NCBI RefSeq assembly: GCF_024506395.1
Contig: NZ_JANIBO010000001.1
Location: 186,001 to 250,000, forward strand
DNA: 64,000 nucleotides
Direction: 5' to 3'
From: Cetobacterium sp. NK01
GTDB taxonomy: Bacteria; Fusobacteriota; Fusobacteriia; Fusobacteriales; Fusobacteriaceae
Each line of letters starts with the position of its first letter. Position 1 is the stretch's first letter. The position numbers and the translations under genes are program-made. This document shows, piece by piece, positions 44,317-52,930 of this stretch. The notes under the pieces were generated by a model. The model was not told where the DNA came from. It saw only the letters and a program-made list of their open reading frames with translations, and made no database searches.

Positions 44317-45237
44317 TTATTTATCTAACTTAATTCTTGGGTCAATAACTACATAAAGCAAGTCCACAATCAAATTACAAATCATTAAAAATGCACTATA
44401 AAATATAGTAACTCCTAAAATAACAGTATAGTCTCTATTTGTTATTGTTGTTACAAATTCACTTCCTAAACCTGGAATTGCAAATATTTTTTCTATTACA
44501 AAACTTCCTGTCAAAATACCTGTTACTAAAGGACCCAAATAAGTCACTATTGGAATAAGAGTATTTCTTAAGGCATGTTTCATTATTATTCTTCCCCTAC
44601 TTAACCCCTTAGCTCTTGCTGTTCTTATATAATCTGATTTCATAACCTCTATTAATTTAGATCTTGTCAATCTTGCTATGAAAGCAATTGAATAACCAGA
44701 TAAAGCTATACTTGGTAAAATATATGATTGCCAACTTTTAAGACCTACAATTGGAAAAATTTTTAATTTTACTCCAAAAATATACATTAGAAAAACTCCT
44801 ATAACAAAACTTGGAATAGTTACCCCAAAAGTTGAAAGTAACATACACATAGAATCTGGCCATTTATTAAAATTTAATGCTGCTAAAATTCCCAAAGATA
44901 TACCTATAATTAAAGATAATACCACCGCTACTAAACCTAATTTTGCTGACGTTGGAAAAGAATATCCAATAATCCAGTTTACTGTTCGTCCCTCCCTTTT
45001 CATACTAGGTCCTAAGTCACCTTTAGAAAGATCTTTTATATATCCTATATATTGTTCTCCAAGAGGCTTATCTAAACCAAATTTTTCCTCCAATTTCATC
45101 TTAATTTTTGGAGGAATATTTTTTTCTCCATCAAAAGGACCTCCAGGCATAAGTCGCATTAAGAAAAAGGTTAACGTGATAACTAAAAAAAGTGTGCAAA
45201 GTGTTGTGAAAACTCTTTTTAAAATGTATAAAAACAT
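44317..45237 (-). CDS. oppB: Oligopeptide ABC transporter permease OppB
   Basis: The product has 306 residues, the E. coli OppB length, when started at ATG 45237. An ATG 9 bases upstream abuts the GGGGG site and is too close. Signature FGLDKPLGEQY, EAA loop YIRTARAKGLSRGRIIMKHALRN, six membrane segments. First gene of the operon; promoter at 45270-45298. Confidence 0.92.
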   Translation of the reverse strand: MFLYILKRVFTTLCTLFLVITLTFFLMRLMPGGPFDGEKNIPPKIKMKLEEKFGLDKPLGEQYIGYIKDLSKGDLGPSMKREGRTVNWIIGYSFPTSAKLGLVAVVLSLIIGISLGILAALNFNKWPDSMCMLLSTFGVTIPSFVIGVFLMYIFGVKLKIFPIVGLKSWQSYILPSIALSGYSIAFIARLTRSKLIEVMKSDYIRTARAKGLSRGRIIMKHALRNTLIPIVTYLGPLVTGILTGSFVIEKIFAIPGLGSEFVTTITNRDYTVILGVTIFYSAFLMICNLIVDLLYVVIDPRIKLDK

Positions 45238-45269
45238 TTTTATCATCCCCCTATTGAAATTTTAAAAAG

Positions 45270-45298
45270 ATTATACATGTTTATTTCAAAATTTGCAA
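45270..45298 (-). promoter_or_regulatory. Promoter of the opp operon
   Basis: TTGCAA (45298-45293), 17 bp, TATAAT (45275-45270) on the minus strand; 32 bases before the oppB ATG. Confidence 0.7.
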
Positions 45299-45416
45299 AT
45301 ATTTTTTTATTTTTTTATTTTTTAAAATTTTATTTCAAATTTATTTTTTATAAACCAAGAAGGAATAAGAATCTATTTTTAGTAAATTTATTTAACAAGA
45401 TTTAGGAGGTTTTTTA

Positions 45417-46094
45417 ATGAAAAAAATTTTAATGGTTGTAACATCTCATAGTTCTCTTGGAGATACTGATAAGAAAACTGGAATATGGCTATCTGAATTT
45501 ACTGAGCCTTATTTTGCTCTTATTGAAAACGGTATTGACGTAGTTGTTGCTTCTATTCATGGTGGCGTTGCTCCTATAGATCCTAATAGTCTTCATAAAG
45601 AAGCTCTTGACGAGAGTACTGAAAAATATTTTAACTCTGACAAAAAAGTTTTAGATTACACCCTTCCTATTAAAGACATTGATTTTAAAGATTTCGACGG
45701 AATTTTCTATCCAGGTGGGCACGGACCTATGTGGGATTTATCTAGTGATGAAAAAAATGCTGAACTTGTTTCAAATTTTTATAATAATGGTAAAATTGTG
45801 GCTGCTGTTTGTCACGGTCCTGCTGCATTGTTAAAAGGAAAAACTCTTTCTGGAGAATCTATTTTAAAAAATAAAAAAGTTACTGGCTTTTCTAACGAGG
45901 AGGAAAAAACTGTAGGTTTAGATAAGGTTGTTCCATTTCTTTTAGAGGATAAACTTCAGGAGTTAAGTGGGCACTATGAAAAAAGTGATGTTTTATTTGC
46001 TCCTTATACTGTCCAAGATGGAATTATATTAACTGGAGAAAATCCAGCTTCAGCTCTTCCTTTAGTTAAAGAGGTTTTAAAACTTTTAAAATAA
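45417..46094 (+). CDS. DJ-1/PfpI-family Hsp31-like protein
   Basis: The product has 225 residues. Nucleophile elbow VAAVCHGPAALL, Glu in the GGHGPMWDL loop (YPGGHGPMWDL), and HSSLGDTDKKTGIWLSEFTEPYFAL at the N terminus are the Hsp31-like glyoxalase III group features. Probably detoxifies methylglyoxal or acts as a chaperone. Monocistronic; TTAGGAGG site. Confidence 0.88.
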   Translation: MKKILMVVTSHSSLGDTDKKTGIWLSEFTEPYFALIENGIDVVVASIHGGVAPIDPNSLHKEALDESTEKYFNSDKKVLDYTLPIKDIDFKDFDGIFYPGGHGPMWDLSSDEKNAELVSNFYNNGKIVAAVCHGPAALLKGKTLSGESILKNKKVTGFSNEEEKTVGLDKVVPFLLEDKLQELSGHYEKSDVLFAPYTVQDGIILTGENPASALPLVKEVLKLLK

Positions 46095-46106
46095 TATATT
46101 AAAATA

Positions 46107-46136
46107 AAAAGACAGCATTTTAAATCGCTGTCTTTT
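46107..46136. terminator. Bidirectional terminator
   Basis: AAAAGACAGC and GCTGTCTTTT around a 10-base loop, inside the 3' end of the converging MATE gene. Confidence 0.8.
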
Positions 46137-47469
46137 GTTTTGATAAATTTCTTTTTAACATTATAACTGTAATAATAGAACTTATTGTATCTGAAATAGG
46201 CTGTGCTAACCATATTCCACGTAATCCTAAAAGCTTTGAACATATCGTTATCAAAGGAATTAATAAAATAACTTGTCTCAGTAAACTTAAAAACATTGCC
46301 ATTTTTCCCTTTCCAACTGCTAAAAAATAATTACTTCCAGCCATTGCCAATCCAATTGCCGGCATTGCTATTAAATATATTCTCATTCCTTCAACAGACA
46401 TTTTAATTATTGTAGGATCACTGTTAAACATTTTAATTATTGTTATTGGAAAACTTTCTATAAAAAATAAAATTATAAGAAATATTAAAGTTCCAACTCC
46501 CATAGATATTTTTAAAGCTTCTTTCATTCTATGGAACTGTTTTGCACCATAGTTATACCCAATAATAGGCTGAGCTCCTTGAGATATTCCATACACAGGC
46601 ATAAAACAAAGTAATGCCACAGCGTTAACTGTCGTCATCGCTCCAATAGCTAAATCCCCACCATAAGTTTTTAAAGCATTATTATTTATAACTTGAACCA
46701 TACTTGTTGCTAATTGCATTACAAATGGTGATATTCCAATCGATAAAATCAATTTTATAATATTTAAATCTAAAGAAAAATACTTTTTTCTTATCTTTAA
46801 CTCTGACCTTTCACTTTTAAAATATAAATACGATAAAACTAGTGTTACAATTTGAGAAAGTATCGTTGCATAAGCAGCTCCTTTTACTCCTAAATTTAAT
46901 ACAAATATAAATATTGGATCTAAAATAATATTTACTAAACAACTAAAAACCATAATAGCCGAACAAATTTTGGGACTCCCATCAGCTCTGATAATATTAT
47001 TTAGAGCATATCCCATTATATTAAATACCGTTCCACATAAAATAATACTAATATAATCCTTAGCATATTTAAATGTTATATCACTAGCACCAAATATTTT
47101 TAATATGGGATCGATAAAAAATATTCCTAAAATTGTTATCCCTATTCCTAGAATTATAGATAATGTTATTATATGTCCTACTATTTTTTCTGCATCTTTT
47201 TTTCTGTCCTCTCCCAATTTTATAGATATATTTGCTGTAGCACCTATTCCTATTAACATTGAGAAAGCTAAAACTATATTAGCTAATGGCAAAGTAACTC
47301 CTACTCCTGTTATAGCTAACGTTCCAACTTCTGGCATATTTCCTATATAGATTCTATCAACTACATTATATAGGGCACTTACTAACATACTTATTATTGC
47401 TGGTACAGAATATTTAAGTAACAGGCTTTTTATATTTCCATCTTTTAAAGTCATATTTTTTTCACTCAT
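46120..47469 (-). CDS. MATE-family multidrug exporter
   Basis: The product has 449 residues, twelve membrane segments. MATE signature in the first repeat: SALYNVVDRIYIGNMPEVGTLAITGVGVTLPL, and the second QGAQPIIGYNYGAKQFHRM. Exports cationic compounds or metabolites with sodium or protons. The start codon has no close Shine-Dalgarno (AAAGGAG is about 23 bases upstream). Its promoter and an adjacent dyad are nearly identical to those of the PL6 lyase gene at 52931-54388. Confidence 0.9.
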   Translation of the reverse strand: MSEKNMTLKDGNIKSLLLKYSVPAIISMLVSALYNVVDRIYIGNMPEVGTLAITGVGVTLPLANIVLAFSMLIGIGATANISIKLGEDRKKDAEKIVGHIITLSIILGIGITILGIFFIDPILKIFGASDITFKYAKDYISIILCGTVFNIMGYALNNIIRADGSPKICSAIMVFSCLVNIILDPIFIFVLNLGVKGAAYATILSQIVTLVLSYLYFKSERSELKIRKKYFSLDLNIIKLILSIGISPFVMQLATSMVQVINNNALKTYGGDLAIGAMTTVNAVALLCFMPVYGISQGAQPIIGYNYGAKQFHRMKEALKISMGVGTLIFLIILFFIESFPITIIKMFNSDPTIIKMSVEGMRIYLIAMPAIGLAMAGSNYFLAVGKGKMAMFLSLLRQVILLIPLITICSKLLGLRGIWLAQPISDTISSIITVIMLKRNLSKQKTAI

Positions 47470-47519
47470 ATTTTTATCTTCTAAGATTACACTCCTTTAT
47501 TTTTTTAGTCCTAATAATG

Positions 47520-47572
47520 AGCTTACACCTTTTATTAAAAATAGTCAAGAAAAAAAATGACTGATCAGTCAT
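47520..47572 (-). promoter_or_regulatory. Promoter and TetR-type dyad of the MATE gene
   Basis: On the minus strand: palindrome ATGACTGATCAGTCAT (47572-47557), 8 bases, TTGACT (47548-47543), 17 bp, TAAGCT (47525-47520). The palindrome plus an eight-T run could also end transcription from the gene upstream (47585-48613). Confidence 0.7.
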
Positions 47573-47584
47573 GAGGCTTTTTAT

Positions 47585-48613
47585 TTATTTTTCTATTTTC
47601 ATATCTCCATCTTTTATAAAACCTTTTCTCCTCATAAAAATATATATTAAATAAGTCACTAAAGCTGGACATAATATATATATAACAATTATTAAAATAA
47701 TTGTTTCTAATCCTCCTCTTCCTATTTTTGTCATTGTTATATAACTTTCTAATACTCCAACTAATCCACTTGTTCCCATTCCAGCTCCAGCCGAACTATT
47801 TTCTATTTTAAAAACTATAGTTACTAAAGGGCTTAATATAATTGACGCTAATATTTGTGGAATCCATATTCGCCAACTTTTCACAATATTGGAAAATTGA
47901 AGCATAGAAGTTCCAAGGCCTTGGGCTATTACCCCTCCCCATCCATTATCTTTATAACTTGTAACTGCAAAGCCTATCATCTGAGTACAACATCCTAAAG
48001 TTGCTGCACCAGCTGCTATTCCTTCTAATTTCAACATCATGGCTATTGCTGCACTACTAATAGGAAGAGTTAAAGCCATTCCCATAAAAACAGATATCAC
48101 TATTCCCATTAAAACTGGATGTAATTCTGTTGATTCCATTATCAAAAATCCTATTCCTGTCATTATTTTTCCTAAAATTGGACCAATCGTTGTTCCTACT
48201 AAACCTCCTATTAAAATAGTTATTGCTGGAGTAAGTACAATATCTATTTTAGTTTCTTTCGAAATCGCCTTTCCGAACTCAGTTGCTATCAAAGAGGTTA
48301 TATACGCTCCAACTGGTCCACCTAGAGAATAACCAATCATACCTGTAAAAGTTGATGAAAATAAAACTAAAGGTGGTGCTTTCAATCCATAAGCAATGGC
48401 TACTCCTATTCCGGCACCAGTTATATCCCTTGAAATAGGCCAAATAATATCTGTTAAAAATTTAATATTTAATTGTTGACCAATCATATTTAAAATTGAA
48501 CCTGTTATTAAAGTTGAAAACATACCTAAAGCCATAGCACTTAGGGCTTCTACAAAATATTTTTTTCCAGATAATTCAATATCTTTTTTTCTTAAAAATT
48601 TACGTATCTTCAT
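47585..48613 (-). CDS. PTS_EIIC_2-type (PfoR-like) membrane protein
   Basis: The product has 342 residues, about eight to ten membrane segments. The pattern AGIGVAIAYGLKAPPLVLFSSTFTGMIGYSLGGPVGAY and WGGVIAQGLGTSMLQFSNI fits the family once named after PfoR. It has no phosphorylation-site domain, so it may transport a sugar or act as a regulator. The ATG lies only 8 bases after a TATAAT -10, with no Shine-Dalgarno, so the mRNA may be leaderless. Confidence 0.8.
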   Translation of the reverse strand: MKIRKFLRKKDIELSGKKYFVEALSAMALGMFSTLITGSILNMIGQQLNIKFLTDIIWPISRDITGAGIGVAIAYGLKAPPLVLFSSTFTGMIGYSLGGPVGAYITSLIATEFGKAISKETKIDIVLTPAITILIGGLVGTTIGPILGKIMTGIGFLIMESTELHPVLMGIVISVFMGMALTLPISSAAIAMMLKLEGIAAGAATLGCCTQMIGFAVTSYKDNGWGGVIAQGLGTSMLQFSNIVKSWRIWIPQILASIILSPLVTIVFKIENSSAGAGMGTSGLVGVLESYITMTKIGRGGLETIILIIVIYILCPALVTYLIYIFMRRKGFIKDGDMKIEK

Positions 48614-48621
48614 AATTTATT

Positions 48622-48651
48622 ATTATAGCATAACAACTCTAAAAATGTCAC
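48622..48651 (-). promoter_or_regulatory. Promoter placed for a leaderless or near-leaderless mRNA
   Basis: GTGACA (48651-48646), 18 bp, TATAAT (48627-48622), then AATAAATT and the ATG (48613) of the PfoR-like gene. Confidence 0.6.
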
Positions 48652-48706
48652 TTTTTAACCATAACAGAACTTTTCACCTGTTTTAATTACTTATATTTCT
48701 ATTTAT

Positions 48707-48747
48707 TTGACACCTCATAATGCTAGTGATAGAATAAAATTATCACT
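48707..48747 (+). promoter_or_regulatory. Promoter of the YjeM-type gene with overlapping inverted repeat
   Basis: TTGACA (48707-48712), 17 bp, TAGAAT (48730-48735). AGTGATA and TATCACT (48725-48731 and 48741-48747) flank the start site as a possible operator. Confidence 0.65.
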
Positions 48748-48767
48748 TTAATATAAGGAGGAAACTA

Positions 48768-50303
48768 ATGAGTAATCACACTAGAACAGATCAGAACAAA
48801 ATGGGAATGATGGCACTTGCATTGATGATTTTCACTTCAGTTTATGGATTTGCCAACATAGCGCTTTCTTTCTTTAATATGGGATATTCTGCTATTCCAT
48901 ATTTTCTTTTATCCGCAGTTTTATATTTCGTTCCATTCTCTTTAATAATTGCAGAGATGGCACAAGCTTTTAGAAATGACCATGGTGGTATCTATACCTG
49001 GATGGAGAAATCCGTTGGTATAAAATGGGCATTCACAGGAATTTTTATGTGGTGGATATCCTACGTTGTATGGATGGTTGGAAAGGCCACTAATATGTGG
49101 ATTCCATTATCCTTTGGTATCTTTGGTAAAAATATCTTCACTGATGCCAACGTTATGGCATGGACAGGTTTAAAATCTTCTCAATTTTTCGGAATTATTG
49201 GAATTGTATTCATGATTTATACTACTTATGTTGCCATTAAAGGTATTAAGGGTATTTCTAAAGTTGCATCAATTGGTGGTATAGCCGTTATTGCACTTAA
49301 CATTCTTCTTTTTATTGGTGGAGTTATTGTACTTATTACGAAGGGATTAACTCTTGGTGAAACTAACTTTAATTTATTTCAATCTCCTAATCCTAACTTT
49401 GGAACTCCTGTAGCAGCTTTAGGATTCTTAGTTTACTCTATTTTTGCATTTGGTGGAATGGAAGCATCTGGTGGATTAGTTGACAATGTAAAAGATAAAA
49501 AATCATATATTGGTGGACTTACTTTTGCAGGAGCAATTATCTCTATTGGATATGCTATTGGAGTATTTTTAGTAGGAACTTTTACAAACTGGTCTGATAT
49601 TATGGCTGCTAAAGATATCAACGGCGAAGCTCTTGTAAATTATGCCACTGTAACTTATGTTATTGTTGGTCAATTGGGATATACTCTTGGAAAAGTATTT
49701 AATATGAGTCATCCTGAAGTTTTACAAGTTATTTTCTCCAGATTTGCTGGATTTGGTATGTTCTTTGCATATGTTGGAGCTTTCTTTACTTTAGTTTATG
49801 CTCCATTGAAGCAGATGATTGATGGTACTCCAGAAGAGCTATGGCCTTATGGAATTGGAAAGGATGATGAAGTTACTAAAACTCCTAAAAAAGCTTTAAC
49901 AATGCAAGCTATCTTTGTAATAGTTATGATTGCCCTTGTTGCTTTTGGTGGTTCAGGAGCATCTAAATTCTTTGCTACTTTACAAGGAATGACAAATATT
50001 GCTATGACTCTTCCTTATATATTTATTTCATACGCTTATATAAGATTTTTAAACAACGATAGTATTGAAAAACCATTTAGAGTTTTATCTAAAAATAAAA
50101 GTTTTGGTGTCTTTGCTGGTTGGATTGTTACTTTAGTGGTAGCATTTGGTAATATCTTTTCAGTAATGGATTTAAATGGCTCAGATGTAGGTATTTTTGG
50201 TATAAATATTCCAGGAGTTTATGATGAATTTATAATTGGACCTGTTATATTTTCTATAATATCATATTTAATTGTTCATCATTACGAAAAAAGAAAAAAA
50301 TAA
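48768..50303 (+). CDS. APC-family glutamate/GABA antiporter-type permease (YjeM-like)
   Basis: The product has 511 residues, twelve or more membrane segments. N-terminal TSVYGFANIALSFFNMGYSAIPYFLL and FRNDHGGIYTWMEKSVG match the YjeM/GadC group. Amino-acid transport across the cytoplasmic membrane. Excellent AAGGAGG site; a strong terminator follows (50316-50355). Confidence 0.87.
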   Translation: MSNHTRTDQNKMGMMALALMIFTSVYGFANIALSFFNMGYSAIPYFLLSAVLYFVPFSLIIAEMAQAFRNDHGGIYTWMEKSVGIKWAFTGIFMWWISYVVWMVGKATNMWIPLSFGIFGKNIFTDANVMAWTGLKSSQFFGIIGIVFMIYTTYVAIKGIKGISKVASIGGIAVIALNILLFIGGVIVLITKGLTLGETNFNLFQSPNPNFGTPVAALGFLVYSIFAFGGMEASGGLVDNVKDKKSYIGGLTFAGAIISIGYAIGVFLVGTFTNWSDIMAAKDINGEALVNYATVTYVIVGQLGYTLGKVFNMSHPEVLQVIFSRFAGFGMFFAYVGAFFTLVYAPLKQMIDGTPEELWPYGIGKDDEVTKTPKKALTMQAIFVIVMIALVAFGGSGASKFFATLQGMTNIAMTLPYIFISYAYIRFLNNDSIEKPFRVLSKNKSFGVFAGWIVTLVVAFGNIFSVMDLNGSDVGIFGINIPGVYDEFIIGPVIFSIISYLIVHHYEKRKK

Positions 50304-50315
50304 TTATGTAATAAA

Positions 50316-50355
50316 AAAAATCTTAGTTCTATTAAATATAGAACTAAGATTTTTT
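50316..50355. terminator. Bidirectional terminator, 17-bp stem
   Basis: AAAAATCTTAGTTCTAT faces ATAGAACTAAGATTTTT across a 5-6-base loop. Confidence 0.9.
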
Positions 50356-50380
50356 AATTTTGAAAAATGTTTCTAGTTTA

Positions 50381-51001
50381 TTAAAATAGTTTCTTCTTAT
50401 AGTATGCATCAGCTTGATATATAGCTGCCACTGGATTATGACACAACACTCTATCTTTTACTGCAAATACAGTAACCGGTGCTTCTGAATGCTTAATAAA
50501 TAATGTATCATGTCCTACACAAAGACCAAATAAAATATTTAAATCTGTTTTCTCTTCATTTAAATGTAAAGCTTGACCTATCGGATTACACATTATATCA
50601 TTTTTTACATATGTTTCTTTTTCCTCTTGAGGGATTCCTAAGAATCCTTTTAAAATAGCTCCATTTTTACAAATTACAGAAACTACCTTTAATCCATGAT
50701 GTTCTAATATTTTTACAAATGTTTTAGCCTCCTCATGTAATCCTGTACAAAAAGCTAATCCTATACGTTCATAACCACATTTTTTAGCAAAAGCTATAGT
50801 TTCTTGAACACGAGTCCAATTTGTATTTCCTTCAGCTTCAACAAGTGCTGACTGAACTGCAATTGTTAAGTCGTCTCCCACGTGTAGCTCCTTTGCTTTA
50901 TTTTGCATTTCCTCATTTCTACTAGGACAAAATACCTTTGGCATCTTTTCTTGATCCTTTGATAAACAACCTCTTGTCATACATTTTGCACAAATACTCA
51001 T
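50381..51001 (-). CDS. DUF1847-family metal-binding protein
   Basis: The product has 206 residues. N-terminal CAKCMTRGC and CPSR form a Cys cluster; further Cys/His occur in LAFCTGLHEEA, ICKNGAI, MCNPIGQA, LCVGHDT and VLCHNP. The pattern is that of DUF1847, thought to bind a metal or Fe-S cluster; no reaction is known to me. It follows the sulfite-exporter-type gene with a 39-base gap, so the pair is likely one operon. Confidence 0.78.
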   Translation of the reverse strand: MSICAKCMTRGCLSKDQEKMPKVFCPSRNEEMQNKAKELHVGDDLTIAVQSALVEAEGNTNWTRVQETIAFAKKCGYERIGLAFCTGLHEEAKTFVKILEHHGLKVVSVICKNGAILKGFLGIPQEEKETYVKNDIMCNPIGQALHLNEEKTDLNILFGLCVGHDTLFIKHSEAPVTVFAVKDRVLCHNPVAAIYQADAYYKKKLF

Positions 51002-51040
51002 TTTTTCTCTCCTAACTCATTGTTTTTTTATTTTTAATAT

Positions 51041-51826
51041 TTATAAAACTCCTAAATAGTTCATTCCATTATAAACACTTATTAATATTATTCCAACAAC
51101 CATACAAAGGTATATTTTATCTACTCCCTTTAAAGATAGTTTTTTTGAAATTATAGGTCCAACAGTACCTCCTAAGATTCCTCCTGCTACCATCATAACA
51201 AAAGCTAACCAAACAAATTCTGGCATACCTTTAAATAAAGTTTGAATAACACTTATTCCTTGAGAGAATAATATTATATAGATCGAGTTTATAGCTGCCT
51301 CTTTAGAATTAAGTCCAAAGAATAGATATAAAACCATAAGATTAATTGGTCCTCCTCCTATTCCTAAAAATGATGATAATGCTCCTAGAAAAAATCCAAT
51401 AATTAATGATACAACTTCACTTTCTATATCAAAAGGTTTTATTTTTGACTTCTGAATTGTAAATATAAGAACTCCAACAGTTACAACTGCTAATACAAAA
51501 GATTGTACAGCTCCTGCCATATTTGGATCTCCACTAGCCACTTTAACCCAATCAAAAAGTTGCTTTCCTAAAAGTCCTCCTACTGACGCTCCAATAGCTA
51601 AACATGTTCCTCTTTTCTTTTCTGGCTTTATTCCCGCCTTACTATTACGATATAATGTCATACTTGTCATTCCAAGTACTGTACATCCTGACAAAAAGCT
51701 AATTGCTGATACATTCATTGTCCCCATTGCATCAAGAACTGGCTTAATAATAACTCCTCCACCGATACCACTTATAGCACCTAAAATCGATGCTCCTAAA
51801 CAAACTAAAAAATAAAACATTTCCAT
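51041..51826 (-). CDS. TSUP/TauE-SafE-type membrane transporter
   Basis: The product has 261 residues in two repeats of four segments each. Repeat motifs GASILGAISGIGGGVIIKPVL and LGALSSFLGIGGGPINLMVLY are the TSUP signature. These carriers move sulfur oxyanions or organosulfur compounds. Coupled with the DUF1847 gene downstream. Confidence 0.88.
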   Translation of the reverse strand: MEMFYFLVCLGASILGAISGIGGGVIIKPVLDAMGTMNVSAISFLSGCTVLGMTSMTLYRNSKAGIKPEKKRGTCLAIGASVGGLLGKQLFDWVKVASGDPNMAGAVQSFVLAVVTVGVLIFTIQKSKIKPFDIESEVVSLIIGFFLGALSSFLGIGGGPINLMVLYLFFGLNSKEAAINSIYIILFSQGISVIQTLFKGMPEFVWLAFVMMVAGGILGGTVGPIISKKLSLKGVDKIYLCMVVGIILISVYNGMNYLGVL

Positions 51827-52094
51827 TCTTTTTACTCTCCCTCGTGTTTCATTATTTTTATAACTTATTTTATATATTTATAACATAATTAGTCAATGAT
51901 ATGTTTTTGTATTATTTTTTTTGTTCACAATTTAATCTTTTAATGTTTTTTTAATTCGCTTTTTAATTATTTTTATTCTAATTTCTATTTTAAAATATTT
52001 TTTCACATACTAGTATATTTATAATAATATATTTATTGCCAAAAAACAACATTTTATCTTAATTTTAAACTTATATTTTTTAAATAATAAAAAA
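51827..52094. other. AT-rich intergenic region, no gene
   Basis: Upstream of the TSUP gene. I see no ORF and only a low-complexity T-rich tract; the promoter is not clear. Confidence 0.4.
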
Positions 52095-52121
52095 AAGTGA
52101 CATATAATTTATATATCACTT
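52095..52121. repeat. Imperfect 13-bp inverted repeat
   Basis: AAGTGACATATAA faces TTATATATCACTT with one mismatch and a one-base centre; possible operator or hairpin. Confidence 0.5.
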
Positions 52122-52200
52122 CATTGTTTTTCTCCAAAAATAGCTCTTCTATTTTTTTAGCTACTGAATATTGAAAAGAAAAGAATAGGCTACTATTTAT

Positions 52201-52340
52201 AAAACAAAAAAAACAGATACTTTTTCAGCACCTGTTTTTTTGTTTTATTTAACTTGTGAGTAGTCAAATAAATTATTAAAAGTTCAGTTAATTTATTGTA
52301 CCGAAAAAATGTCTATTTGTACAAAAATTAACTGATTACT
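52201..52340 (-). ncRNA. Candidate structured RNA in long intergenic region
   Basis: A long stem-loop: CAGTTAATTT-A-TTGTAC (52285-52301) faces GTACAAAAATTAACTG (52319-52334), 16 pairs with one bulge and a 17-base loop. Minus-strand transcription would then meet a terminator (CTGTTTTTTTGTTTT arm 52232-52246, AAAACAG arm near 52201-52216) with a T-run. No gene is present. The orientation is a guess from the T-run. Confidence 0.4.
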
Positions 52341-52363
52341 TTTTTATCTGAACTTGATCAAAC

Positions 52364-52385
52364 AAAAAGTTTTTTCGAAAAACTT
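52364..52385 (-). terminator. Terminator of gene 52401-52784
   Basis: AAGTTTTT-TCG-AAAAACTT; on the minus strand it is followed by a T-run. Confidence 0.6.
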
Positions 52386-52400
52386 ATTCACTTAGATATT

Positions 52401-52784
52401 TTATAACGAATAATACCAAACTATAAATTCATTTTTAGTTTCTTTAATTTTTACTTGTTTTGACATTAAAAGTCTATTCAAGATTTTTTTTATCTCCTCT
52501 GGATCTTCTTCTAATTTAGCTAAGACACCTTCTCCTTCAGCAGTTTTATCTGTACTGAAAAATTCCACCAAAAATTCTTCTGCATCTGTAAAAGAATCCA
52601 TATTTCTAGTATATCTTAGAATTTCATCTCTTTTCACATTAGGATTTTCTTTAAAAATGTCTTCTATAAACTTTTCCAAACAATCAATCTTATAACTTAA
52701 AACTGAACTTTTTAAAGTTTCATAAAACTTGTCAGATTTTTCTTTAGTCCAATGCTTATAAAAAATTTCTCTAATTTTTTCCAT
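52401..52784 (-). CDS. Hypothetical protein
   Basis: The product has 127 residues, acidic and helical, soluble, no recognised family. Pairs of Asp/Glu-rich segments (EEDPEEIKKILNRLL) near the C terminus look like helical repeats. AGAGAAAA is a weak Shine-Dalgarno. Monocistronic. I cannot assign a role. Confidence 0.5.
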   Translation of the reverse strand: MEKIREIFYKHWTKEKSDKFYETLKSSVLSYKIDCLEKFIEDIFKENPNVKRDEILRYTRNMDSFTDAEEFLVEFFSTDKTAEGEGVLAKLEEDPEEIKKILNRLLMSKQVKIKETKNEFIVWYYSL

Positions 52785-52930
52785 ATATTTTCTCTCCCAT
52801 AAAACGATTTTTAAACTTTTTCTAATTTAAATACTAAACTTTTATTTGTATAAAATACTCTTCCCATGACTATTATAACACTTTTTAGCACTTTAGTTTA
52901 AAAATATTGTATTTCTATATATAACTATAC

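Noticed and set aside
47557-47572. Palindrome before the MATE gene as nothing but a terminator
   Set aside because: The palindrome plus T-run could terminate the upstream gene, but the same palindrome at the PL6 gene has no T-run and the same distance to its promoter, so an operator role is the better common explanation.
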